NCBI GenBank assembly: GCA_026645575.1
Contig: JAPKMW010000031.1
Span: 1 to 64,000, forward strand
Direction of reading: 5' to 3'
Source of the DNA: Caldilineaceae bacterium
GTDB lineage: Bacteria > Chloroflexota > Anaerolineae > Caldilineales > Caldilineaceae
Length of the DNA: 64,000 nt
How positions within the stretch are numbered: position 1 is the stretch's first letter; every line of letters begins with the position of its first letter. The notes below the pieces were generated by a model, which saw only the letters and a program-made list of their open reading frames with translations, searched no databases and had not been told where the DNA came from. The position numbers were made by a program, and so were the translations under genes. Below are positions 42,980 to 51,160 of the stretch, in pieces.

Positions 42980-45070
42980 ATGCAATATCGTCCATACCAA
43001 CTGTTTCTCTGCCTGAGCCTGCTATTGGGCATTGTCAACGGGTTGACTGGCCTGTTCACCGGTTCCACCACCTTGCGCGCCCAAAACCAGCCACGGATCG
43101 TGCCGATCTATCAACTGCAAGGCAACGGCCTGGTTTCGCCGTATGCGGAAAAATGGGTGGATAGCTATGGCCTGGTCACGGGGGTATTGCGCGACGGCTT
43201 TTACCTGCAAGACCCCATCGGTGACGGCGACCCGACTACCAGCGACGGTATCTTTGTCTACACCTACAAGCGCCCCACCGTCACCCAAGGCGAATGTATC
43301 GTGGTGACGCGCGCCTTGGTAACCGAGTTCTACGAAAAAACCGAACTGTCGCGCCTCAAAAGCATCATCCCTAGCGACCGCTGCCCTAGCCAAACAGTGC
43401 AAGCTGCTTCCATCCCATTACCGCACTTGGGGATGACGCCAAGCATCCCCTACGAAGCTTATGAAGGAATGCTGGTAGCTGTGACCAACCTCACCGGCAC
43501 CGTGCAGGGGCCGACCAAGCACTTTGCCGACGGTGACATGGAACTTGCGTTGCTGCCGACTATGCTACAAGCCTATCTTCCCAGTGGCCGCGTCTTTCAG
43601 GCGGATAGCGCTGCCCTAAACGCGCTCGTTTATCTGACCAATGAATTGGGCGCAATCTTGCCCGAACTCTCCTGGGGCGCAACGCTGACCGTTGGCGACG
43701 CTACACCGGCAGGGCGCACAGCAACCGCCATTCTTGACTATAACTTTGGCAAGTATCAGCTTCACCTCTTGCTAGGGACGCCAGTGGAACCGATCCTGGC
43801 CGATCCACCCGTCGAACGCCAACCGGAGGAAGGGCGACCAACCACCCCTGACGAATTTGGACTTTGCACCTTCAATGCCTACGGCTTGGGGCGGGGCAGT
43901 GCGCAGTTCCCTGATGAGCGTGAATATCAGCAGCAATTGGCCAAACGCGCCCGCGCCATTGCGGAGACCTTACACGGCTGCACCATCATCGGTCTCCAGG
44001 AGACTGGTACGCCTGCCGATGCCCAAAATTTGGCCGACTTCCTGGCCGAAATCTATCAACTCGACTATGAAGCGACCGCTATAGCCGGCCCCAACACACA
44101 GAGCAGCGAGTTCCCATTAACAAACAGCGTGCTTACCCGGCGCGACCAGGTACAAGTGTTGCAGGCTGCGGCGCCACAGGGTTGCTCCCCCAAAGATTAT
44201 GAAGTCCCTGCCGTTACCGGTGACTGTCTGCGTGGTCATTATGCCCTCTTTGACCGCCCGCCGCTGGTGGTTGATCTGCTTGTGACCGGTGCCTGGGGCG
44301 AGCCGATCACAATGACGGTCGTGAACAACCATTGGAAAAGCAAAGCCGGGGACGAAACAGTCAACGCGGTGCGACGGGCCGACCAGGCGCGTCATGTCGC
44401 CGCCCTGGTGCAAGCGAAAGTGGCGAGTAATCCACAGGCATTGGTGACGGTGTTGGGCGACCTGAATGATTACTATCCCAGTACACCAGTCGAAGTGCTG
44501 CGCGTAGGCGTACAACCACCTCTGGTGCATCTATATGATTACCTGCCGCCGCTGGACCGCTACACCTATATTTTTAACGGTGGCAGCCAGGTGCTAGACC
44601 ACATCATAGTGACGCCGGCCTTGGCGACACTGGTCACGCTGGTCGATCCAATTCACAGTAATGCCGACTTTCCCGCAGGTGATCAGCACCAATTGCAAAC
44701 CCTGGCCCATGCCAGCGACCATGACCCTGTGCTGGTGGTGCTGCGACCGGAAGGCGCTGCCATCCTCGGCGGTTCTTTGCGATATGGCGAAATCCATGTA
44801 AAATTGCTAGACCAAAATGGCGGTGTTGTGGCTGAAACGACGACGGATGCCAATGGCGACTTCCGGCTCTGGCAGTTGCCCATTGGCGCCTACACGCTTA
44901 CCTTTACACCACCGCCGGCAGTGACGATGGAACCGCAGACGATGCCAATCGACCTAGTGCGCGGCTACCAACGGCTGCCGACGCCGGCGTTGGCCCATCG
45001 CACCGTGACCATTGGCGTTGCGCTGGCGTTGACGGCGGCGCAGCTATCGCCGAACGCACAGCGTGAATGA
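42980..45070 (+). CDS. secreted endonuclease/exonuclease/phosphatase-family nuclease (ExeM/NucH-like)
   Basis: 696 residues from ATG 42980 (GGGAG 6 nt upstream), which places a signal peptide (LFLCLSLLLGIVNGLTGLF) at the N-terminus; longer frames lack it. Residues 35-290 are OB-fold-like (GLVTGVLRDGFYLQDPIGDG), as in ExeM nucleases. The EEP catalytic domain follows: CTFNAYGLG, IIGLQETGTP (metal Glu), VVNNHWKSK, VLGDLNDYY and the final HASDHDPVLVVL. A C-terminal carboxypeptidase-regulatory-like beta-sandwich (VKLLDQNGGVVAETTTDANG) ends it. Probable extracellular DNase for nutrient or biofilm DNA. Confidence 0.88.
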   Translation: MQYRPYQLFLCLSLLLGIVNGLTGLFTGSTTLRAQNQPRIVPIYQLQGNGLVSPYAEKWVDSYGLVTGVLRDGFYLQDPIGDGDPTTSDGIFVYTYKRPTVTQGECIVVTRALVTEFYEKTELSRLKSIIPSDRCPSQTVQAASIPLPHLGMTPSIPYEAYEGMLVAVTNLTGTVQGPTKHFADGDMELALLPTMLQAYLPSGRVFQADSAALNALVYLTNELGAILPELSWGATLTVGDATPAGRTATAILDYNFGKYQLHLLLGTPVEPILADPPVERQPEEGRPTTPDEFGLCTFNAYGLGRGSAQFPDEREYQQQLAKRARAIAETLHGCTIIGLQETGTPADAQNLADFLAEIYQLDYEATAIAGPNTQSSEFPLTNSVLTRRDQVQVLQAAAPQGCSPKDYEVPAVTGDCLRGHYALFDRPPLVVDLLVTGAWGEPITMTVVNNHWKSKAGDETVNAVRRADQARHVAALVQAKVASNPQALVTVLGDLNDYYPSTPVEVLRVGVQPPLVHLYDYLPPLDRYTYIFNGGSQVLDHIIVTPALATLVTLVDPIHSNADFPAGDQHQLQTLAHASDHDPVLVVLRPEGAAILGGSLRYGEIHVKLLDQNGGVVAETTTDANGDFRLWQLPIGAYTLTFTPPPAVTMEPQTMPIDLVRGYQRLPTPALAHRTVTIGVALALTAAQLSPNAQRE

Positions 45071-45089
45071 ACGGCAAGGATGAAGCAGG

Positions 45090-45602
45090 ATGAAAAACGT
45101 TTACCTAAGTTGGCACGACACCGAAGAATTGATTGCCCAGCTAATCTTTAAACTGGACACGCCTTATGATGCTCTGCTCTTGATTGCACGCGGCGGCATT
45201 ATCCCCGGCGGTATGATCGCCGAAGCGCTCAAAATGCATAACGTCCTGACGGCAGCCGTTCTCTTTACCGACCCGCAGACCGGCGGACTGCCGCGCCTAA
45301 GTTGGCCCAAGTTTGTCCAGTTCCCCGCCGACAACTTGTTGACCGGGCGCAAGATTTTGGTGGTGGACAATCTCTGGAATCACGGTCGCACGGTCCTGGC
45401 CGCCAAAGGACGCATTGAAAGCGCCGGCGGCTTCCCGGAAATTGCTGTGCTGCACTGGAAAAAGATGAACAGCCACTTCCCTGACCAGGCGCCCGACTAC
45501 TATGTCGAAATCACCGAGGACTTTATCCATTACCCGTGGCAGCGGATCGATGACTCAGACTACCGCGTGTTGGCGAATCCGGTGTTGCCGTCGCTATCAT
45601 AA
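45090..45602 (+). CDS. phosphoribosyltransferase
   Basis: 170 residues, 19 nt after the nuclease gene. The type I PRTase fold is visible: LLLIARGGIIPGGMIAEALK (the hood-adjacent GG loop), the PRPP-binding ILVVDNLWNHGRTVLAAKGR (usual D-D replaced by D-N) and the C-terminal aromatic strand YYVEITEDFIHYPWQRI. It is closest in layout to xanthine/hypoxanthine-type purine transferases. Following a DNase, a role in recycling bases from degraded DNA is an attractive inference. Confidence 0.85.
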   Translation: MKNVYLSWHDTEELIAQLIFKLDTPYDALLLIARGGIIPGGMIAEALKMHNVLTAAVLFTDPQTGGLPRLSWPKFVQFPADNLLTGRKILVVDNLWNHGRTVLAAKGRIESAGGFPEIAVLHWKKMNSHFPDQAPDYYVEITEDFIHYPWQRIDDSDYRVLANPVLPSLS

Positions 45603-45618
45603 CAATTATTGAATAAAC

Positions 45619-45684
45619 TTGGTTGGTAGTAAAGACTTTAGTCTTTGGGATGGCTCGAAGACTAAAGTCTTTACTACCAACCAA
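45619..45684. repeat. perfect 27-bp inverted repeat after the phosphoribosyltransferase gene
   Basis: Arms 45619-45645 and 45658-45684 are exact reverse complements (27 bp) with a 12-nt loop. It begins 16 nt after the stop codon and ends 42 nt before nth. There is no T-run after it on either strand. Confidence 0.85.
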
Positions 45685-45726
45685 ACCGCGCAAACCGTGA
45701 TCAACCGGATCTAAAGGTTAATCTTT

Positions 45727-46389
45727 ATGAATGTAGTCAACAATTTAACGGCGACGGCGCCCGCCACCGAACGGATTACGCCCCTCATCCAACGTTTGCA
45801 TGAAGCCTACCCAGACGCCGAATGCGCCCTTCATCACCGCAATGCTTTTGAATTGTTGGTTGCCACCATTTTGTCGGCGCAATGCACCGATGAGCGGGTC
45901 AACAAGGTGACGCCTGCGCTCTTTGCCCGCTTCCCTACCCCCGAAGCAATGGCCGCTGCTGATCGCGAAGAATTGGAAAGCTTGATCCGCTCCACCGGCT
46001 TCTACCACAACAAAGCCAAAAACATTCAAGGCGCCGCGCAAAGGATTGTCAGCGCCTATGGCGGCGTGGTGCCGCAGACAATGGACGAATTGCTGACCTT
46101 GCCCGGCGTCGCCCGCAAAACGGCGAATGTTGTCCTGGGTGTGATCTTTAAAATTGCCGACGGCGTGGTTGTCGATACCCACGTCAAGCGCCTCTCCAAC
46201 CGTCTGGGGCTGACCACACAAAGCGACCCGGAAAAGATCGAGCGCGATCTGCAAACGATCACGCCCCAAGCCGAGTGGATCAACCTCTCTCACCTGCTAA
46301 TTTTCCACGGACGTAACGTCTGTGACGCCCGCAAGCCGAACTGCGCCGCGTGTACGCTCAGCGATCTCTGCCCCAGTGCGGCACTCTAA
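45727..46389 (+). CDS. nth: endonuclease III (DNA glycosylase/AP lyase)
   Basis: 220 residues. The helix-hairpin-helix LPGVARKTANVVLG contains the catalytic Lys, VDTHVKRLSNRLGL the catalytic Asp, and CDARKPNCAACTLSDLC the 4Fe-4S cysteines (spacing C-x6-C-x2-C-x5-C). It removes oxidised pyrimidines in base excision repair. The next gene, a lipoprotein, starts only 2 nt after its stop, so they are co-transcribed. Confidence 0.97.
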   Translation: MNVVNNLTATAPATERITPLIQRLHEAYPDAECALHHRNAFELLVATILSAQCTDERVNKVTPALFARFPTPEAMAAADREELESLIRSTGFYHNKAKNIQGAAQRIVSAYGGVVPQTMDELLTLPGVARKTANVVLGVIFKIADGVVVDTHVKRLSNRLGLTTQSDPEKIERDLQTITPQAEWINLSHLLIFHGRNVCDARKPNCAACTLSDLCPSAAL

Positions 46390-46391
46390 TT

Positions 46392-47129
46392 ATGCGTCAA
46401 CAATCACTCTTCTGGCTTAGTTTCGTCTGTCTGCTCATGCTGACGGTGGTTGGCTGTGGCTCGTCGCCCGCGCCGACGCCAACCGTGGCGTCGGCGCGGG
46501 CGACAGCTACCGCAATACCGGCGGCAACCACTGTGCCGCAAAGTGCGATGGTCGTAACCAGCACCATTACGCTGGCGCCCTTTCAGATCAACTTGCCCGC
46601 TTCCGCCCCGGTTTTCTACCCAACCGATGCAACGTGGGTTCGTCAACTTGCCCAGTTTCAACAACAACAACCCCAACTTGCCAACTATGTAACCGCGCTG
46701 GCGGCTACCTTAACCGTGACAGAGCGCGTTGCGCTCATTCAATTACCGGTTGCTGAAGAAACGCTCACCGTAGTCGCTGCCGCTGTGCCGAGTGAGGGGC
46801 TATCCCTACAAAGCTATCTGGCGGCAGCACAAATGGAACTAGAGCAAAGCCGGCTGGCGCTTGGCTCCGGGATTGTTGTTCAACAAGCAATCATCCGTTA
46901 CGACCTGCACAAAGCGAACATCCCCCTCGCCACACTCCAATACACTTTACCGGTCAATGGCAACAGCCCTGAGGGCGCAATCGCCGGATATCAGGCGGCC
47001 ATGCTCGACCAGACCGGAACCCATCTGCTCCTGCTAACTTTTGTCACGGCGCCGACACCGATGGCGGCAGCACAAACGCAGATTGCCGCGATGCTTGCCC
47101 AACTGCAAGAGACTACGCCTACTCAGTAA
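46392..47129 (+). CDS. lipoprotein of unknown function
   Basis: 245 residues from ATG 46392. A lipoprotein signal (FWLSFVCLLMLTVVGC) with Cys near residue 22 precedes a Pro/Ala/Thr-rich linker (SSPAPTPTVASARATA) and a folded domain with no recognised family (LPASAPVFYPTDATWVRQLA, GIVVQQAIIRYDLHKANIPL). Located between nth and the cyanophycinase-like gene with gaps of 2 and 13 nt, so part of one operon. Confidence 0.75.
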   Translation: MRQQSLFWLSFVCLLMLTVVGCGSSPAPTPTVASARATATAIPAATTVPQSAMVVTSTITLAPFQINLPASAPVFYPTDATWVRQLAQFQQQQPQLANYVTALAATLTVTERVALIQLPVAEETLTVVAAAVPSEGLSLQSYLAAAQMELEQSRLALGSGIVVQQAIIRYDLHKANIPLATLQYTLPVNGNSPEGAIAGYQAAMLDQTGTHLLLLTFVTAPTPMAAAQTQIAAMLAQLQETTPTQ

Positions 47130-47142
47130 AGGAAGACCTATC

Positions 47143-48027
47143 ATGCCTGCACCAGTGCCAGCCGGCTACACGCGTGGCGCCCTTGTCGTGATTGGAACGA
47201 CGACCAGCGCCACACTACAAGAACAATTGTTACAACGTTTTTGGAACGAAGCCGGCGGCTACGGGGCGCGCATTCTGATCTGCGCTGCGCCGGGAACAGA
47301 GAAAGAGAGCAGCGTCTACGCCAACCAACTCCGGCTGATGGAAGCCGCCAGTGTGGATCTCTTGCCGATTCCAGATCGGCAGAGCGCCCGAAACACAGCG
47401 CATCAATCCTTGGTGGAACGGGCCACCGGCATTCTCCTGCTGGCGCCCAGCGCGCTCCATGTGGCCGCGCTCATTGGCGGCACCCAGCTTGCCACCGCCA
47501 TTCGCCGCGCCAATGCGGTTGGCAAAACCGTTGCCGGGGCCGGGCCAAGCGCCGCCATCCTTTGTCAGCACATCTTGACACAGCCGAGCGCAAGCAACGC
47601 CGCTACGCCACTGTTACAACGCGATCTGATCCAATTTGCACCCGGTTTGGGGATGGTGAACCGGCTTCTGTTGGCGGTCGAACCATTGCCGCGATCAGCC
47701 AGTCATCAGCTTGCGGCGCTGTTGACCGCCATTGCCTACAATCCCTTTTTGGTGGGTGTTGACATTGAGGTGGATACGGGAATTGTGATCTATCCTGATA
47801 CGACGCTGGAGGTTTTTGGCGCCAACAACGTCTTGCTTGTCGATGGTCACGCGATTACCCACACCGACGTGACTACCGTGATACATCCTGGCGCAGGCAG
47901 TGTACATGGTATCCAACTGCATGTGCTACGCCACGGCCAAACCTTTACCTTTGATACCCATACTGTCAAACCCCAGTCGCCGACTGACATTCCGACGGAA
48001 GGCGCCCCGAATCATCAACTGTTCTAA
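47143..48027 (+). CDS. cyanophycinase-like serine peptidase (S51 family)
   Basis: 294 residues from ATG 47143 (AAAGGAAG upstream). The family order is clear: GALVVIGTTTSATLQEQLLQ in place of GGxE, ILICAAPGTEKESSVYANQL, GILLLAPSALHVAALIGGTQ, then the nucleophile region VAGAGPSAAIL (usually GTSAGA), and LVGVDIEVDTGIVIYPDTTL matching the GIGIDExTA segment with Glu retained but Asp/Thr shifted. Altered motifs raise doubt about activity on cyanophycin. No cyanophycin synthetase gene is in the window. Confidence 0.75.
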   Translation: MPAPVPAGYTRGALVVIGTTTSATLQEQLLQRFWNEAGGYGARILICAAPGTEKESSVYANQLRLMEAASVDLLPIPDRQSARNTAHQSLVERATGILLLAPSALHVAALIGGTQLATAIRRANAVGKTVAGAGPSAAILCQHILTQPSASNAATPLLQRDLIQFAPGLGMVNRLLLAVEPLPRSASHQLAALLTAIAYNPFLVGVDIEVDTGIVIYPDTTLEVFGANNVLLVDGHAITHTDVTTVIHPGAGSVHGIQLHVLRHGQTFTFDTHTVKPQSPTDIPTEGAPNHQLF

Positions 48028-48054
48028 GGGGGACTTTGAAAGCTAAGCGTTCGC

Positions 48055-48113
48055 CTGTCACCCTAAAAGGGTCTTGGAGGCACAATACCCCAGAGACCCT
48101 TTCAGGGTGACAG
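48055..48113. repeat. 20-bp hairpin between convergent genes
   Basis: CTGTCACCCTAAAAGGGTCT (48055-48074) pairs with 48094-48113 in 19 of 20 positions. It lies between the cyanophycinase-like stop and the convergent 145-residue gene, a fitting place for a shared terminator, though no T-runs flank it. Confidence 0.75.
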
Positions 48114-48194
48114 ATGGGTCTTCCTGGTTTTGGGATGTAACTTTCATAGCTTGATGCCGATGGGAATGGCAACTGCACTGACAATGGCTTGTGC

Positions 48195-48632
48195 CTACCA
48201 CTCTTCAATATCGGCAACTTGTTCGCCGATCACCTTGAAACTGCGCTGTCCCCCCTGCGGGCCGGTCATGGCCTGCGGACCAGGAAGCATCATCGTATTC
48301 AGGGTTGGCGGCTGATGGCCTTGTTGCATGGCGGGATAGCCAGGGCCGGCCAACACAATGACCGGCGGCTGTTGCATCGGCATAGGATAGCCGTGACCGT
48401 GCATCTCCAACGAGCGGCGTGATCCACCATGATGGGGGTTCTGCCCTTCCTCCTGCCAGGTATCGCGCCGACGGGCTGAAGCCAGCACCAGAAGCGCCAC
48501 CGGTATGCCGGCCAAGACGCCAAAGAGGACGCCCAGCGCCATGCCAATCGCATCAGCACTCAAGCGTTCACTGATACGCCAGGCGGTTACACCCACAAAA
48601 ATGAGCAGAATCAAGAAAAATAGACGTTTCAT
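48195..48632 (-). CDS. small membrane protein of unknown function
   Basis: 145 residues. Two hydrophobic segments (FFLILLIFVGVTAW and IGMALGVLFGVLAGIPVALLVLA, quoted in part) are followed by a disordered tail rich in Pro, Met, Gln and Gly (GYPMPMQQPPVIVLAGPGYP) ending KVIGEQVADIEEW. ATG 48632 has GAGG upstream. It lies 96 nt downstream of the FtsK-like gene on the same strand and may be co-expressed with it. Confidence 0.7.
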   Translation of the reverse strand: MKRLFFLILLIFVGVTAWRISERLSADAIGMALGVLFGVLAGIPVALLVLASARRRDTWQEEGQNPHHGGSRRSLEMHGHGYPMPMQQPPVIVLAGPGYPAMQQGHQPPTLNTMMLPGPQAMTGPQGGQRSFKVIGEQVADIEEW

Positions 48633-48728
48633 TATGCCTCCTGTAGCACTCTCAAATACACCTGGGATAGATTGGTTGACTGGACAGGGCGCGGACTGGG
48701 AATCAAGGGACAGATCAACGATTTTACA

Positions 48729-49868
48729 TTACACTTGCACCCGTGCGGTTAAGCGACTGAAGAGACTGCGGACACCGCCGAGGATTGGGGCTTGCACCGG
48801 TTGCGGTATGACCGGCTGCTCCACGCTACTGCTGTCCCACCGGCGTGAGGTGCGTTGCCCCGATTGCAGGCCGTCACAGATTTGGGACAGTTCCTTGGGG
48901 CCAAGCCAGGCGGCCTGGAAGCGAACCATTTCTCCCTTACAAACGAGTAAGAAGTCACCTTTGCCTTGCAACTTTTCGGCGCCGCTGTCGCTGACGCCCG
49001 ACGCGTAGCGGGCCTCATCTTTGCTCGCGACAGCACCGACGAGACGAACCGGGAAGTTGGCTTTGATCGCGCTGCCGATCAAGGCCGAAGTGGGCTTTTG
49101 CGTGCAGGCCACAAGATGGATGCCGGCTTCACGACCCCTTTGGCTGATTCGGGTTAGGATCGCTTCGATTTCACGCCCGCCGGTCTGCAACAGATCGGCC
49201 AGTTCATCAATCGCCACCACCAGCACAGGTCGATTGCTTTTGTTCTGATCGCGCCGCTCCATCTCCTGCGCCACCCAGCGCAGCTTTTCAATCGCTGCCG
49301 CCGGCGTTGAGGCAATCCCACCCAAGATATGAGGCAGAACCGTCAAGGGGGCAAAGCCACGTTCTTTGGGGTCGATCAGAATCAATTGCAGTTCGTTCTG
49401 TCGATTGTGCATGGCCAGCGATGTGAGCAACGTGCGCGCTAACGCCGTTTTTCCCGAGCCGGTGGTGCCGGCAATCAGAACGTGGGTGACGTCGGGGGCA
49501 TTGAGACGCAGCAGGAGGGGGGTGCCATTGCCTTCTAGCCCAAGGACGGCGGTGACAGGCGGCACGGTGGTGAGCCGACTACAAAGCGGCAAGAGACGCA
49601 CCGGGCCGACTTCGTTGCGGGGCAATTCAACGCTGATCGAGCCATTCTGGCGGTAGACCCGTGCTTCACGTTTGCCCAGCGCCAGGGCGATCTCCTCGGC
49701 CAGGGCCGCCACTTTGCTTACCTTGGTGCCGAGGCTGGTGCTTAACTCAAACCGAACAAAGCGTGGCGTCACTACACCGCCATTGACCCGACCCGTAACC
49801 TTGTGGCGCGCCAGGACTGCCTCAATCATGTCCGCCTGCATCTCTAATGTTCGTCTTCGGTATGCCAT
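48729..49868 (-). CDS. soluble FtsK/SpoIIIE-like DNA translocase
   Basis: 380 residues from ATG 49868 (GGGGG upstream). Residues 1-95 resemble the FtsK alpha domain ([20 protein letters not shown]), then the RecA-like motor with Walker [11 protein letters not shown] at 134-143, [14 protein letters not shown], Walker [14 protein letters not shown] at 215-227 and sensor-like [14 protein letters not shown]. No membrane segments and no gamma DNA-reading domain, so it differs from the divisome FtsK (usually over 700 residues). It may be a stand-alone DNA pump of plasmid or conjugative type, but no such genes are nearby. Its promoter and leader are unusually elaborate. Confidence 0.85.
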   Translation of the reverse strand: MAYRRRTLEMQADMIEAVLARHKVTGRVNGGVVTPRFVRFELSTSLGTKVSKVAALAEEIALALGKREARVYRQNGSISVELPRNEVGPVRLLPLCSRLTTVPPVTAVLGLEGNGTPLLLRLNAPDVTHVLIAGTTGSGKTALARTLLTSLAMHNRQNELQLILIDPKERGFAPLTVLPHILGGIASTPAAAIEKLRWVAQEMERRDQNKSNRPVLVVAIDELADLLQTGGREIEAILTRISQRGREAGIHLVACTQKPTSALIGSAIKANFPVRLVGAVASKDEARYASGVSDSGAEKLQGKGDFLLVCKGEMVRFQAAWLGPKELSQICDGLQSGQRTSRRWDSSSVEQPVIPQPVQAPILGGVRSLFSRLTARVQV

Positions 49869-49944
49869 AGTAAGCCCCCTGCTTTTGTGCCTTTGCACCT
49901 CGTGGCGCCGTCGGAGCAACTGGGAGGTAAAGTGTTTGCCAATC

Positions 49945-50008
49945 AAAAAAAGCCTGGTGAGCCAATGCCGTTACCCTTGGGTAACAAACAGTTTGCTCAG
50001 ACCAGGCT
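49945..50008 (-). terminator. intrinsic terminator in the FtsK-like leader
   Basis: On the minus strand AGCCTGGT pairs with ACCAGGCT, continued by GAGC/GCTC, closing an inner TTACCC/GGGTAA hairpin, and is followed by seven Ts (49951-49945). It lies about 100 nt downstream of the predicted transcript start and 77 nt before the ATG. Upstream, 50020-50025 and 50051-50056 (GAGCCT/AGGCTC) form another stem that could compete with the terminator arm. Confidence 0.75.
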
Positions 50009-50083
50009 TGGATTCTTTCAGGCTCGCAACATTCGATACGGAACGTGTGTGAGCCTAGTACTGTGCTAATGTTTAGTTAATAG

Positions 50084-50146
50084 AGAACAACTGTTCTAGT
50101 TTTCTGCTACTGTTCTAAGATTAGCACGTTTGTTCTAGTTTGTCAA
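50084..50146 (-). promoter_or_regulatory. FtsK-like gene promoter with repeated TAGAACA operators
   Basis: TTGACA (50141-50146) and TAATCT (50118-50123) are 17 bp apart on the minus strand. TAGAACA occurs in the spacer (50131-50137), at the start site (50111-50117) and downstream (50092-50098), 20 and 19 bp apart, so all face one side. The last is part of GAACAACTGTTC (50085-50096), which fits the GAAC-N4-GTTC pattern of Gram-positive LexA boxes. SOS control is therefore possible; another repressor is equally so. Confidence 0.7.
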
Positions 50147-50189
50147 CTGGCAAATTGGCAAAAACAAACAAATGTTCTGCTTGGCAACA

Positions 50190-50825
50190 TTAGGCGGCAA
50201 CAAAATATTGGCGAAAGAGACGACGCCAGGCGGCGATTGAATAATCAGGGCGCACGGCAAGCCACATGAGTGTGGCATACCCATGAATCATCGCCCAGAA
50301 GGCCATCGTCTGTTCATATGTCGTTGGCTGAGACGCGCCGGCATAGGCTTTATTGACGCCAAGCTGGCGTTGGATAGCGCCATGGAGGATCTCAAAGAGC
50401 GGATGTGACGGGGGTGTCGCCTGCTGATGGCCGTTTGTTTCGGCGCGGAAGGGGTATCCCTTTGCTCCTGTGTTCGCTTCGACATTGTAGTGTCCATACA
50501 ACTTGAACAAGGCCGAGTGGCGTTGGGCAAAATCGAGGTAGGCAATGCCCAGTTGTTCTAGATACTCATCCGGTGCCTGGTGCGTATCGACCGTGCGCAA
50601 GTGGCAAGCCAGGTCATCAAGCAGCTTGACATGAAGCTCATAGACAATCTCATCTTTACTGGTAAAGTATTCGTAGAGATTGGCCGGACTTGATTTCACC
50701 GCCGTCGCAATCGACCGCATGGAGAGTTGGTCGATCCCCTGATGAAGAACGATGCGATAGGCTTCGTCCAGAATTTTCTGGCGATTTGTTTCAAAGCGCG
50801 TATCATTTTTGATTTGTTCACTCAT
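50190..50825 (-). CDS. TetR-family transcriptional regulator
   Basis: 211 residues from ATG 50825; an ATG at 50879 in the same frame would add 18. The helix-turn-helix is QKILDEAYRIVLHQGIDQLS with MRSIATAVKSSPANLYEYFTSK, followed by a C-terminal ligand domain (TYEQTMAFWAMIHGYATLMW, the TetR_C_33/13-like WxxxHG motif). It is divergent from the BTAD activator, 335 bp away. A 20-bp palindrome near its start suggests autorepression. The ligand is not known. Confidence 0.9.
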   Translation of the reverse strand: MSEQIKNDTRFETNRQKILDEAYRIVLHQGIDQLSMRSIATAVKSSPANLYEYFTSKDEIVYELHVKLLDDLACHLRTVDTHQAPDEYLEQLGIAYLDFAQRHSALFKLYGHYNVEANTGAKGYPFRAETNGHQQATPPSHPLFEILHGAIQRQLGVNKAYAGASQPTTYEQTMAFWAMIHGYATLMWLAVRPDYSIAAWRRLFRQYFVAA

Positions 50826-50904
50826 TGCTCTTCTGTGTCCTAAACAATGTTCAACTTGGGTGTAGCTTAAATTTGACATGGTTGGTTTCTTTTGTTTTAG
50901 TTAG

Positions 50905-50924
50905 TTGATTTGCAAATAAATCAA
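50905..50924. promoter_or_regulatory. candidate TetR operator
   Basis: TTGATTT-GCAAAT-AAATCAA, a palindrome with 7-bp arms, lies just upstream of the tetR-type gene in the divergent gap to the BTAD gene. Size fits TetR operators. The rest of this 335-bp gap shows no other clear element. Confidence 0.45.
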
Positions 50925-51160
50925 ACAACGTCTCGTCTGTTTTTCGGTGGGCTGCTTTGATCATACAGGTTTGACTGCTACGCTCATCTACTAGATCGCC
51001 CGCCGACTTGCTTTGACAGCACTTTGCCCTGTTGATGTGGATTGTTGCTGACGATGATCGAATGCGCACAAGACTATGCCAAATATATCATACCAGCGCC
51101 GAAGAAACGTCGAATTATTTGTATCTTTTTTCGCCATTTCTGGTTCAGTAGAAGATCGTA

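Noticed and set aside
50020..50110. Known riboswitch or T-box in the FtsK-like leader
   Set aside because: No consensus of a known class (T-box, SAM, TPP, preQ1) could be matched by eye; only a stem and a terminator are certain.
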